This document shows, one piece after another, positions 43,899-55,043 of a stretch of DNA of 64,000 bases. A model generated the notes under the pieces. The model saw nothing but the letters and a program-made list of their open reading frames with translations, had not been told where the DNA came from and ran no database searches. The position numbers were made by a program, and so were the translations under genes. Origin of the DNA: Ziziphus jujuba (Eukaryota > Streptophyta > Magnoliopsida > Rosales > Rhamnaceae); the NCBI RefSeq assembly GCF_031755915.1, contig NC_083388.1:29793501-29857500 (forward strand). Reading direction: 5' to 3'. Position 1 is the first letter of the stretch; every line of letters starts with the position of its first letter.

Positions 43899-44325
43899 AT
43901 TACACAATCTCCAAGATTCTTTTTTGGGAAAAAAGGAGAATAGTCGCTATTTTATTTAAGACCGCATACCCTACTCTTTTTATTTTGTATTTTGACACCA
44001 AGAAATAAAGTTTTTCTTTTTAAATAGAAAATGAAATTTTTAAAGATTGCATTTGTAATATTTATAATATAAGTGAACAAGTAGAGTTTTCTTTCATACC
44101 CACAATTTGAGATTGTGAGTACTTCAATAAGGCTTTCAATGGAAAAAAAAGGTCATAATAAGGAAATGGATTGATCCAAATTTCTCACGGCTGTACAAAA
44201 ATTTCAATATTGGCATCGAGAGTTCATACTCTAAAACCTATCTAATCTTATAAAGCATTATGTTTGAATTTTTATTTTTTATTTTTTAGTCAATCATGAA
44301 TTTCGCTAGGACATTATTAAAGATC
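43899..44325. other. Plastid spacer across a deletion of trnS 3' half and psbI
   Basis: In plastids psbI lies between trnS-GCU and psbK. No PsbI-like frame can be found here on either strand, so the copy carries a deletion, or that segment was lost at or after transfer. The remainder looks like the psbI-psbK spacer. Confidence 0.6.
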
Positions 44326-44508
44326 TCATCGAAAACTTACAGTAGCCTGCCAAACAAAAGCTAAGAGAAAATATAGCACAAGTATTACTAGCATAACATC
44401 TATGATTGGATTCAAAAAAACATAGGCCTCTGGTAATTTGGTGATGAAAAAACCATTTGAATAAAGGTCAGAATTAATACAAATCCCTAAATATATTAAG
44501 CATAACAA
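44326..44508 (-). pseudogene. psbK: psbK (photosystem II K), nuclear copy, frame still open
   Basis: The 60-codon frame ends [21 protein letters not shown] and then [18 protein letters not shown], with the processed-protein start KLPEAY and the single membrane helix of PsbK. PsbK is a small photosystem II core subunit. The length is within one codon of the plastid gene and no stop has arisen, though several replacements (PVIP changed to LVIL) are unlike plastid versions. Without a transit peptide or nuclear promoter it is presumed non-functional. Confidence 0.9.
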
Positions 44509-44867
44509 ATATTTTGTTATTTTTGTTATTGAAGATAATTGTATTATTTTGATTGAGTTATTAATAAGTTGAGTTATTGATAGAAGGGAAAATGAATAAA
44601 ACTAAATAACATGGACCCCAAAAACCTTCTTTGATTTGAACTCCCCCAATAAAAAAATCTTCAATTCTAAAATCAAAAGAGAATAGAATAAATCATACTT
44701 TCATACAATATCTTAATTGAATTCTATGTAATGACCGATAAATTCAATTTAATTCTATATCGGCACATATTAAAATTCTAGCAATATCTATATATTTTAT
44801 AGATATTTATATTGGAGTTGACGAACGACCAATACCAATATTAGTGTTTATTAGGGTTGAATAGAAA
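44509..44867. other. Plastid psbK to trnQ spacer (NUPT)
   Basis: AT-rich spacer, nothing coding. Confidence 0.65.
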
Positions 44868-44938
44868 TGGGGCATGGCCAAGTGGTAAGGCAACAGTTTT
44901 GGTCCCGCTATTCGGAGGTTCGAATCCTTCCATCCTAG
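44868..44938 (+). pseudogene. trnQ-UUG: trnQ-UUG (plastid tRNA-Gln, nuclear copy)
   Basis: It reads TGGGGCATGGCCAAGTGGTA, anticodon TTG in GTTTTGGTCCCG, then GGAGGTTCGAATCC and CATCCTAG. Two acceptor-stem pairs and a D-stem position are disrupted (GGCAACAG for GGCAGCGG). Native position between psbK and rps16. Confidence 0.87.
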
Positions 44939-45836
44939 AGCATGCCCAACCCATTATAGCATTATAATATATATAATGCTATATATCATAAAAAGGATTG
45001 CCCTTTAAAATAAAACACCTTTTTGTTTAAAAGTATAATATTGAATTCGAAAATTTTTATTAGTATTCTTAATAATTCCTCTCTTAATCATATCATTTTC
45101 AAATAACAGAAAGGTATAATTGGATCCATTTGTGATCCCTAAATGTTAAATATTTAATATAAAATATTTATAATTCCTTTCAGTAACAATTTTTTAGTTT
45201 ATCTGTATAAGGGTCCCATATTATTGTTATTTCAATTCTAATTTTAGAAATCAGTATGAAAAAAAAAAACAACCTTACCTTATACTAGTCTCTATCCACT
45301 AGTTCTCTAAAAACCTAAATTAGATTTTTTAGCTATCTAGGTTTTTAATCATTGATGGCTTAATACAAACATGGATTTCTCTTAGGATGCTAAAATGTGG
45401 TCCTTCCTTTAAAATGTTATTCAAATAATGATCACAAGTCCGAAAATTTTTCAATCACTTAAATCTTTTTGATGATTTCTTATGAGTGCGTAGTACTCGA
45501 AGAAGTGTGACATTGATAAATTTACCCTATCATTATCAAGCTACTTGAAGGTGCAAATTTAAAAAGAAATTTTTTATTTTAATCGTGGTATTCTTGGTAT
45601 CGATATTTTATTATATTAAATAACTAAATAATGAAATAAAATATATGTTAAAATAAATATATGTATTGGGTGTTGGGGATTAAATTGAATTCATTCGGAG
45701 ACTTCGTTAGAACCTAGCCATTCATATTTCATATAGAAAGAAAAAGTATAGATTCCTATGTACCAACCGAACCAATGACTATTCATGATACCATAATTGA
45801 ATCAATAACATACTGGTTCCAAACTAAAGGAGTGTT
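44939..45836. other. Plastid trnQ to rps16 spacer (NUPT)
   Basis: About 0.9 kb of AT-rich spacer without open frames of note. Confidence 0.68.
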
Positions 45837-46001
45837 ATGGTAAAACTTCATTTAAAACGATGCGGTAGAAAGCAATGTGCAACTTGAAGGACACGATCTG
45901 TTGTGGATTCTTACGTCCGCCACAGGAATTATAGAGGAATGAAAGTGCTCTTGACTCGACATTGTTTCTTCTATTTCAATAGAACTCTCATTTTTTTTTT
46001 T

Positions 46002-46025
46002 GGGGGGGGGGGGGGGGAGGGGGGT
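46002..46025 (+). repeat. Homopolymer G tract in rps16 intron
   Basis: Sixteen G, one A, then six or more G, preceded by eleven or more T. Confidence 0.9.
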
Positions 46026-46476
46026 GATGTAATCGTACATGATGGAGCTTGAGTAAAAAGCATTGATTCATTTCTCATAGGCAAGAATCTAGGGTTAGTA
46101 TTAATCAATAAACTGGGACAACTTCGTAAATATATTTGTAAATATATTTTCCATATATAAATCGAAAGGATCCAATTCAAGCAAGTTTCAAATTCAAAAG
46201 TCAAATTTTTTGGAATTGGTCAAACTTTGTCGATCAAATCAGAAGTGTATTACACAATAATCACTTATTCGTATGATTCTTTGATAGAAAAAAATCACAA
46301 AAAAAATGGTGTGTTGCTGCCATTTTGAAACAATTCAAAATCACCGAAGTAATGTCTAAACCCAATGATTCAAGGCAAAGATAAAGGATCCTGGAACAAG
46401 GAAATACAATTTTCGATTGTCTCATCAACTAGATCATAGTGTAGTATCAAAAGAGATTCTAAAAGAGACAGACAAT

Positions 46477-46494
46477 GGGGGGGGGGGGGGGGGG
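46477..46494 (+). repeat. Homopolymer G tract in rps16 intron
   Basis: Eighteen consecutive G. Confidence 0.9.
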
Positions 46495-46988
46495 TTAGAG
46501 ACCACTCAATAAATGAAATGCTTAAAATGTTTCCTCGAGTTATTTGAGAGTTATCCAACTTGAGTTATGAGGTTAAAAATTGTAAATACGAATAATTTTT
46601 TTGGTGGGGTAAAGAATAAGTATTTAAATCATAGTCTAGTTGATTTTATGATTTTATGGATATCTTTGACCTTATCATTCTATACATAGATATAATTTCC
46701 AATTTTCTTGAGCTATACTAGGAAAAAACTTCTTATACGTTTCTAGTGGGGTATCGTTCATCTATCCCAATGAGCCATTTATCGAATAGTTACAATTGAT
46801 GTTTGATCCAGAAGAGAAGGAAGAGATCTTCGGAAAGTGGGTTTTATGACCCGATAAAGAATCAAACCTATTTAAATGTTCCTGCTATTATATATTTCCT
46901 TGAAAAAGCTGCTCAGCCTACAGGAATTGTTCATGATATTTCAAAGAAAGCGGGGGTTTTACGGAACTTAGCCTTAATCACCAAATGA

Positions 46989-47937
46989 CAATCAATTAAT
47001 TAAAAATTAATGAAATATGTCAAAATGAAATATATAAGAAACATATAAATAAAGAAGGTGGAGATCACTTGTAGAGAGCTTTGTATAGTCTTTTCTCTGC
47101 TATTCTCTTTTAATTTGCTATTCGTACTTTCGATTTTGAGTATTACCATTATTGGTAATGGGGGTTAGTTGGAGTTCTATGAACAAATAAAAAGGGGGAT
47201 TAAGCTTTTTTCTTTTATTTTTATTGATATATGGACTAAATTCGAGCTTTTTCTACTTCTTCTTTTTGTTTTTTGCTTATTACTTTTTTCTTACGTCTAC
47301 ATCCCTTATTTCTCTATATGTCGAGGTGAGAGGGTCCTGCATCTTTCTATATCCCTCAAGAATCCCTGAATTTACTAAGAATCTATTTTGTCGGATTGTA
47401 TTATAACGAATTTTTTCCCGAAGGGAAAAAAAATGAAGAATAATAAAAATAAATAATGAACATAATAAAAAAGTGATATCATACATATATTGCATGTAGA
47501 AAGATGAATAAGCCCATTTATTTACTTATTTTATTTACATATTTACACTTTTGATTTATATTAATTATATTATATACGTACTTAGTATATTCTAGTCTAT
47601 TATATACTGTACAGACTTATAATATTTTCTTGTTTTTATTTAATATATATTAAATAATTTTTTAATATATATTAAAAATATATATATATATTAGTCTATA
47701 GACTCTTATATTATAGACTACTTATTATATTCTTATTTTATTATCTTATTTTATTATATCTTAGTATATATACATTTTATACCCTTTATTAATAATTAAT
47801 ATTAATTAGTGTATATACTCACTTATGTATACTCAGTATAATATATGAATTATAAGATATCTTTATAACTAGTTAACATAATAATATAACAATAAATAAC
47901 AGGTACAAATCAAATATTAAATCGAGGTACCCATTCT
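46989..47937. other. AT-rich non-coding stretch between rps16 and psaI
   Basis: About 950 bases joining two plastid regions that are far apart in plastid genomes (rps16 and psaI). The last part is probably the accD-psaI spacer and the first part probably rps16 flank. The exact junction is not visible to me. A small inverted repeat (TTCCCGAAGGGAA) is at about 47416-47429, and 47520-47870 is almost pure A/T. Confidence 0.55.
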
Positions 47938-48051
47938 ATGACAATTCTTAACACCTTACCCTCTATTTTTGTGCCTTTAGTAGGGTTAGTTTTTCCAGCA
48001 ATTGCAATGGTTTCTTTATCTCTTCATGTTCAAAAAAACAAAATTTTTTAA
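47938..48051 (+). pseudogene. psaI: psaI (photosystem I subunit VIII), nuclear copy, frame intact
   Basis: The 37-codon frame encodes [20 protein letters not shown] followed by [11 protein letters not shown], the single-helix photosystem I subunit PsaI, full length. It precedes ycf4 as in plastids. It is too short to judge decay, and no nuclear targeting sequence precedes it. Confidence 0.93.
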
Positions 48052-48474
48052 ATACGATGGGACAAAATCTTATCTATTCTTTTTTTTCAAGACTTACATG
48101 AATCATAGCACGCATATCTACTTATTAGAAAATGGTATAACGTGTGGCTTCTTCCGAGCATAAGCTCGTATGAATGGGTAAACATGATATATGAGAAATT
48201 GAATTAGAATTATTTTCAAATGGATCGATATCGGGATGAATTTCTGAAATGTAAAGTCAATATATGTATGTGGATATCTATAAGATGTCATATGAAAAGG
48301 ATGTTCATATTTTAGTTTAGATCTAGAAAATTCGATGAATTACTCCTAAAAGTTGACATAATAACAGTGCTAGTTGATGAGAGTTACTTCGGAACCAAAA
48401 AAATGAAAGTAATTTTTCTTTTGGTTTTTGGTTATTCCCCAATTCTAATAAAATGCAACTAGATCTAGCATAGT
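48052..48474. other. Plastid psaI to ycf4 spacer (NUPT)
   Basis: Non-coding spacer in native order. Confidence 0.68.
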
Positions 48475-48876
48475 ATGAGTTGGCGATCAGACCATATATG
48501 GATAGAACTTATAGCAGGGTCTCGAAAAAAAAGTAATTTCTAGTGGGCCTTTGTCCTTTTTTTAGGTTTATTAGGATTTTTGTTGGTTGGATCTTCAAGT
48601 TATTTTGGTAGGAATTTTATATCCTTAGTTCCCTCTCCGCAAATAATTTTTTTTTCCACAAGGGATCATGATGTCTTTCTACGGAATCGCTGGTCTTTTT
48701 ATTAGTTCCTATTTGTGGTGCACAATTTCGTGGAATGTAGGCAGTGGTTATGATCGATTCGATATAAAAGATGGAATAGTGTGTATTTTTCGTTAGGGAT
48801 TTCCCGGAAAAAGTTGTTGCATCTTCCTCTGATTCCTTATGAAAGACATTCAGTCCGTCAGAATAGAAGCAAGAGT
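48475..48876 (+). pseudogene. ycf4: ycf4 fragment (photosystem I assembly factor), nuclear copy
   Basis: It starts MSWRSDHIWIELI at 48475. A TAG follows NF, where a Cys-Trp pair is normal. [18 protein letters not shown] comes next, then, after frameshifts, [19 protein letters not shown] and [18 protein letters not shown]. It ends near KDIQSVRIEA, so the C-terminal third is missing. Ycf4 helps assemble photosystem I. Confidence 0.92.
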
Positions 48877-49218
48877 AACAATAATGTTTATAATGCTACA
48901 GCATCGGGTATAGTAAGCAAAATCATATAAAAAGAAAGAAACAATCTAAGAAGGTTCAATTATCCGAAATGAATTTCTAGATCCGAAGATTTATCCACAC
49001 CAAGCTCTAAAAGGAATCAAACTTTTGTCGCCAATGTTATATAATTATGGATGATCAAAAAAGTTTTGAAAAGCTTCTTGTTTTTTTATATTTTTTCTGC
49101 CCGAGTTCGGGAATTGAATTACTTGGACAGCACTACTATTATGTACACCGTGAACAAGACTATTTGAGTTTACTTCCCTCTTCTTTATTTGTTTGTTTTT
49201 TTTTATTTCCTTGTTTTT
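48877..49218. other. Unidentified stretch between ycf4 and rps7 fragments
   Basis: No match recalled. A short frame at 49047 is not recognised. It may be plastid spacer DNA or filler at a junction. Confidence 0.4.
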
Positions 49219-49246
49219 TCACGTGTAGGCGGACTGACCCATCAAG
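49219..49246 (+). pseudogene. rps7: rps7 fragment left of a Gypsy insertion
   Basis: About nine codons of RpS7 (RRVGGSTHQ region, with changes) end in TCAAG, the target duplicate; the gene resumes at 55049. Confidence 0.75.
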
Positions 49247-50375
49247 TGATACGAACCTAGGACGACCTACACCTAAACCGGTATTATATTAGCTCGGATC
49301 TAATTATGTTCAAGTTCTAATGGTCACCTTGACCCCTAACCAACTTGTGATTAGAAACCTTGGTATATAATAAATATGCCACAATAGGTTATGGATATCC
49401 TATTGATAAATCAAGCTAAAACACTCATTCACTAATGTTGTTTTAGGTGTTCAAAAGACAAAGAGAAATTCAATCTCATAAAATAAATTCTGAATATTAT
49501 TAATGATGTGTTCTTCCAAAAAAATAAGCCCTTTTATAGGCTAATAGAAAACAAAATAAACCCTAATTGCAATGGGTAAAACCGGTCATGCAACGGAGAT
49601 TCCTAATAGGGCCAAAAGTCTCCTCCTTCCTAATCTAATTTTGATTAATTAATTCCTTTATTTTGAATTAGGAATTGATTAATTTACAATGAAAATAATA
49701 AAATAAGAAATTTCTTAAACTTATTTTTCCAGCAAATAAATAAATAAAAACCAAAAAGTAAAGGTAGTTTCCTAAAACAAAAAGTAGAAACCAAATTATG
49801 AAACTAAAATACTATCTTTTTGACTAAGTTGACTTTGACCAATTTTTGACCAATTTAGGCTCCAAATCAGCTTCCATATGCTTTTTAGGATGGAAAAATA
49901 GGCTGATTATGAAGTCCCACACATTTCCCTTGCTTGAAGGAAAGAGAAAAAGCCAACTCAGCATAATACAGTAAAGTCAGCAAAGAATACAGCAAAACCC
50001 GGCCAATTTCTCTCTCATTTGCACACCACTTACATGACCAGATTAGCTTCAAAATTGACCAGTTCCCATGACTTCTTAGTGATATCAAGTGGATTCAAGA
50101 AGATTTGACCGCATTTCCCACTTCTCAAAATCGATAAATGGACCAAAATCTCTACCCGAGTCCGTAACGGCTTTCACCACTTGTATGCTTAAAAGAGGCC
50201 TTATATCTTTAGGTATGGATAGGCCCTTTTGAGAATGAATTACCCTTCGATAAAGGCAGAAAGGTTTTTCTTAAATCTCTTCATTTAAGCCCTAGTGATC
50301 AGTCCAGTCTTCATCCATATCAGGTCAGCACCCCGGCAAGTGGTCGATTGTGCGGGCAAGAGTGGATTCGCATCA
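49247..50375 (-). repeat. 3' LTR of the 49247-55043 element
   Basis: Plus-strand ends TGATACGAACCTAGG and GATTCGCATCA, followed by TTCCCCTCCTCTTGA (polypurine complement). Fourth LTR sequence variant, without minisatellite. Confidence 0.9.
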
Positions 50376-50482
50376 TTCCCCTCCTCTTGAAAAAGGATTT
50401 GACCTCAAATCAAAATCCTCACCTGTAGCAAAAAGAGATAAATCAGCAACATTAAATGTGGCCCTAACATTGGAATCACCTA

Positions 50483-50720
50483 TTAAATCAAGTTTGTAGG
50501 TATTCTCGTTAATCCGTTCCAAAACTTGAAAAGGTGCATCCAGACGCGGCATAAGCTTTGACTTTCATTGTTTTGGAAACCTCTCCTTTTGTAAGTACAA
50601 CCAAACCAAATCTCGCGGGTCAACATTATCACAACAAAATCTAGAAATACATGCTCATTATAGAAAGAATTACACCTTTTAAAGTTAGCGACAAATCTTT
50701 TTCCTTTCTCACTCACGGAT
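50483..50720 (-). pseudogene. RT stub fused to integrase tail, second copy
   Basis: The minus strand reads SEKGKRFVANFKRCNSFYNEHVFLDFVVI, then the [16 protein letters not shown] segment in a shifted frame, then [16 protein letters not shown], which is the [14 protein letters not shown] stretch out of frame. The breakpoint is the same as near 23040 in the other non-autonomous element. Confidence 0.82.
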
Positions 50721-51348
50721 TCATTGAATTTTGCATCACTCTCTGCTTTTTCTCCAAGTTTCTCAATCTCGGGTTTGTTAAAATTTTTCCACTCAACCTG
50801 GGTATTAGAGGACTTACCTTGGACGTCAAGCTTACCTTTCCCTTATTAAATGGATGGTGGAACCGTTGGTGCCATACTAGCCTTCTCTATGAGCCTCTCG
50901 ACTTCCCTCATTTGTTGCATTTGTAGTTGGCCTCTAAAAACCTCCTTCTGGGTCAATGGCTCCAGCTTGACCTTTTTACCTTTAAATCTAAAAACAATAC
51001 ATTATCTCAGCCATAATGAGTAGCATCTTTATCAAATTACCATGGTCTACCTAATAATATATGTTTGGCATGCATAGGCACAACATCACACAAAACAACA
51101 TCCACATATTTATCTATGCTAAATTTTACTTTGGCTTATTTATTCACTTTCATCTCACCATTATCATTAAGCTATTGTAATCTATAAGGTTCTAGATATT
51201 TAGTAGTTTTTAATCCTAATTTATCAACCACAATGTTACTAATCACATTTGTACTACTTCTACTATCAATAATCATACTACAAATCTTACCTTGGATTTC
51301 ACATCAGGTGTTGAAGATGTTTTCTCTTTGCGCTTGATCCTCACATTT
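50721..51348 (-). pseudogene. pol: Protease and linker remnant of the 49247-55043 element
   Basis: The minus strand near 51310-51220 encodes a CEIQGKICSMIIDSRSSTNVISNIVVDKLG-like protease with D-S-G changed to D-S-R, so the active site is lost. The GRPW and KKVKLEPL parts follow near 51040-50960, then the charged linker. Confidence 0.78.
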
Positions 51349-52618
51349 TTAGACATCAAGCACTCTCCTAGAAACCAAACTTAACTTGGCATTAGATGCA
51401 TGCAAGGTTTCGGCTTCATCCTCAAAGTCCTCCTCCTCTTGCTCGGCTTCATCACCACTTCCCTCACTTTCCAATTCTAGCTCACCATTACCCTTTAACA
51501 TCATAATTCTTCTATTCAGGCATTGGATAGCAATGTGTCCCAGCCCCTGGGACTTAAAATAAATAATTTCTCTAGATCTTGAAGGTTTAGGATCAGATTT
51601 TACCTCATTTTTAGGTGCTTGGACAGATTCGGCTTCAGGCTCCCTTTTTGGCCAATTGGTGCTTTCTTCTCCCATCTTCGGCTTTGGCTTGTTTTCATAG
51701 GTTGGATTATTTCTCCAGCCACTTGAATTGATCTTCCACTATTGGAAACACCTCCAAACCATGAGCCTATACCCCTCCTCTTGAATTGATGCTCTAATTT
51801 AATAGCCACATGCAACATCTCCTCCAATTCCACATATTGTTGCAATTCTAGTTGATTGGCTATTTAACAATTCAAACCACCAAGAAACCTTGCCATGGTT
51901 GCTTCTCTATCTGCATTCATATTTGATCTCATTGTAAGCATCTCCATATCCTTGTAGTAATCCTTATGGACCTATTTCCTTAGGTTAAAGATTGAAGCCT
52001 TTGATGCAGCAACCTATGGTAGTGTGATGGTACGAACCGCTTCCTCATGGCTCCTTTTATTTGTCGCCATATAGTGATCAAGTCATCACCAACTTTCCCT
52101 TGGGTGTTTTGCTCATTGGCCTACCATTGGAGTGCATAATTACCAAATTCCATTGCTGCCAATTTCACCTTCTTAGCCTCTGGGTCACTTTTCCCCATGA
52201 AAGGTGGTATGTTTACCTTGATGATGCCAAGATCATCATCTACCTCCTCTCTCCTATGCCTCCCATGGCCTAGCCTCTCCTGGACAGCAAGTGTTTCATC
52301 CATTCCTTCCTTGAAATCATCTCCAAAATTTTCCTCTTCAAACTCCTCTCTAGGTCGTCCACGGCCTCCTCAACCTCGACCTCGACCTCCATGGAACTCT
52401 TGTCTCAAATTTGGTCCTCTATGAGATGTTTCTATTCTGTCCATCCTTTGATTTATGTGGCTGAATTGAGCATTCATCCACTGCAATTGTTCCAAGACAG
52501 CCCTTATGTCCGTTTGCTCACCATTCCCCATAGCGCAGGAATCACCATGGAATCCCAGGGTTTCTTCTTCATTGATTCTTAGTGGTGGATGTCCTCTCCT
52601 CAACCTTGAATCTGCCAT
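51349..52618 (-). pseudogene. gag: gag of the 49247-55043 element
   Basis: It starts MADSRLRRGHPPLRINEEE at 52618. The capsid reads VNIPPFMGKSDPEAKKVKLAAMEFGNYALQW: about 20 residues between SDPEA and KKVK (YLEWEEKM to NYSE in other copies) are missing in frame near 52178. The knuckle at about 51520-51570 reads YFKSQGLGHIAIQC, so two of three Cys are lost. Several stops are present. Confidence 0.87.
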
Positions 52619-53917
52619 GTTAGTATAAATAATGAAAAATAAAATAAATTCTCATCAAATATCACACCCTCGCATGTTTCATTTAATCAAAGTCTCGACA
52701 CTCATGTTTTCACACTAGTTTCGGCTTTGACCCTTTTTAAAGCTCACACACTCTTGCCTTTTTTCACTCAATCAATTATCTTAAAGTTCTAATTAAAACA
52801 CCCATAAAATAGCAGTTGGATCACAAGTATTTTTAATTAAACTTATCAATAAAACAGTAGCAAAAGGCAAGTAATGCAGAATGAATTTAAAATGCCTAAA
52901 TTTCGGCTTTTCTAGGCAGAATAAGGCAAATTATAAGAAATTTTATTTTTTTTTGGAATGAATAAGAACTGTACTAGATGGTAAGAAATTAAAGACCCAA
53001 GAATAAAAATTTAGGAAAAGAATTTCAAACACGAACAAGAACCAATTCGGAAAAAAATTAGGGATAATGTTGATTGTTGTTCTTGTAATTCAAGTTTTTA
53101 TATCAAATCCTTTAACTAATTTTAATCCAAATAATTTAAGCATCCAAAATTCAAATATCCAGCAACAAAAATAATTCTCTACCAACTCCAAATATTAAAT
53201 AAACAATCAACAAATCAGCAGCTCCAAGAAATTTCCAACAACAAATTTCAGCATGAAATTCAACAAAATCGAATTTTTTTTTTATTATTTGGTTTTTCTT
53301 CTTCTCTTTTTTTTTTTTCACTGAATATCAAACACAACTCCAGTAACAAAAATTTGCAACCAAATTGCAATTCCACCAGCAAAAACTCACCAAACCCATG
53401 GCCTCCAACAACAAGAATAAAAATGAGTAGTTTTTTGTTTTTTTGTTTTTGTTTTTTTTTTACTCTCAGATCATAAAACAATTGCAGTAGCAAGGATCAA
53501 CACCAAAAATTGCAATTCTAAAGCCATAAATTCACCAAACCTAAGACCACTCTTCAAACAAAAAAACAAATTGCATAAATTTTAGGTTTTTTATGCAATA
53601 TGCATTCAAAAGTCTCTCTTTTGTTTTTTTTTTCCTTGTGAATATATGAATGCAAATAATTAAGACCAAAACAGCAAAGTAAAATCAACAATAAGCCAAA
53701 ATTAACAAGAACAATGATGAAGGACAACCAACAAACTAGGAAATAAAAATACGGTAAAACTAGGAAAACCTAATTTGACTAGGAAATTTAATTTATTTTT
53801 TTTAAAAATGTAGAATGTGTATGATGATAGACACAACTTAGCCTAATGCTAAAATTACAGAATAACATAAAAATAAATAAAGCAAATGAAGATAGATCAA
53901 ATTTGAACAAAAGTTTG
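52619..53917 (-). other. Gypsy 5' leader
   Basis: Non-coding, A/T tract-rich leader as in the other copies (for example 53274-53320 and 53430-53462). Confidence 0.75.
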
Positions 53918-53929
53918 GCTCTGATACCA
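53918..53929 (-). other. Primer binding site of the 49247-55043 element
   Basis: GCTCTGATACCA, the complement of the initiator-Met-tRNA type site. Confidence 0.9.
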
Positions 53930-53931
53930 AA

Positions 53932-55043
53932 CGATATGAACCTAGGACGACATGCGGCTAAACTCATATTATATTAGCCCATATCTAATTATGTTCAAGT
54001 ACTAATGGTCACCTTGATCCCTAACCAACTTGTGATTAGAAACCTCGGTATATGATGAAGACACCACAATAGGTGATGGATATACTATTGATAAGTCAAG
54101 CTAAAACACTCATTCACTAATGGTATTTTACGTGTTCAAAAGAACAAGAAGAAATTTAATCTCATAAAATAAATTTTGAATATTATTAATGGTGTGTTCT
54201 TCCTAAAAAATAAGCCCTTTTATAGGCAAAGAGAAAACAAAATAAACCCTAATTACAATAGGTAAAACCGGCCATGAAATGTAGATTCCTAATATGGCTG
54301 AAAGTCTCCTCCTTCCTAATCTAATTTTGATTACTTAATTCCTTTATTTTGAATTAGGAATTAATTAATTTACAATGAAAATAATAAAATAATAAATTTC
54401 GTAAACTTATTTTTCTAGCAAATAAATAAATAAAAACCAAAAAGTAAAGGTAATTTCCTAAAACAAAAAGTAGAAACCAAATTAGGAAACTAAAACACTA
54501 TATTTTCGACGAAGTTGACTTTAGCCAATCTTTGACGAATTTAGGCTCCAAATCAGCTTCCATCTTTGACCAAAATAGGCTGATTATGATGTCCCACATG
54601 TTTCCCTTGCTCGAAGGAAAGAGAAAAAGCCAACTCAACATAATACAGTAAAGCTAGCGCAAAATACAGCAAAACCCGACCAATTTCTCTCTCATGTGTA
54701 CACCAATTAAATGACCAGCTTAGCTTTGGAATTGACCAGTTCCCATGAATTCTTAGTGATATAAAGTGAATTCAACAAGAGTTGACCCCATTTCCCACTA
54801 CCCGAAATCCATAAATGCACCAAAACCACTACCCGGGTCCGTATCGGCTTTCACCAATTGTATGCTCAAAAGAGGCCTTGTATCTTTAGGTATGGACAAG
54901 CCCTTATTAGCCCCTGGATAAAGGAAGCAAGGTTTTCCTTAAACCTCTTTTCTTGAGCCCTAGGGATCGCCTTGGTTTTAATCCATATCGGGTTAGCACC
55001 CCGATGGGTTGTTGAATGTGTGAGCACGGGTGGATGCGCATCA
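53932..55043 (-). repeat. 5' LTR of the 49247-55043 element
   Basis: The plus strand begins CGATATGAACCTAGG (terminal T to C and inner C to T changes) and ends GGATGCGCATCA. Confidence 0.88.

Larger units (their letters stand above)
45837..46988 (+). pseudogene. rps16: rps16 with group II intron (plastid ribosomal protein S16), nuclear copy
   Basis: Exon 1 (45837-45876) encodes MVKLHLKRCGRKQ and is followed by an intron starting GTGCAACTTG. Exon 2 begins near 46790 and encodes [28 protein letters not shown] sequence with a frameshift near 46850, ending in [12 protein letters not shown] and TGA. RpS16 is a small-subunit protein of the plastid ribosome. The intron carries two long G tracts (46002-46025, 46477-46494) that are not expected there. 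Confidence 0.92.
49247..55043 (-). mobile_element. Non-autonomous Ty3/Gypsy element in NUPT rps7, with TSD
   Basis: LTRs at 49247-50375 and 53932-55043 flank leader, gag, protease remnant and the RT-stub/integrase-tail fusion in minus orientation. TCAAG duplicates lie at 49242-49246 and 55044-55048, and removing the element rejoins rps7 in frame (STHQ then VPIEIGS). The RT, RNase H and integrase core are absent, as in the element at 18124-24426. It is more decayed than that copy. Confidence 0.93.

Noticed and set aside
39894..49218. Interpretation as true plastid genome or contaminating organelle contig
   Set aside because: The genes have many stops and frameshifts, are out of plastid order between segments, and are interrupted by nuclear LTR elements with target duplications.
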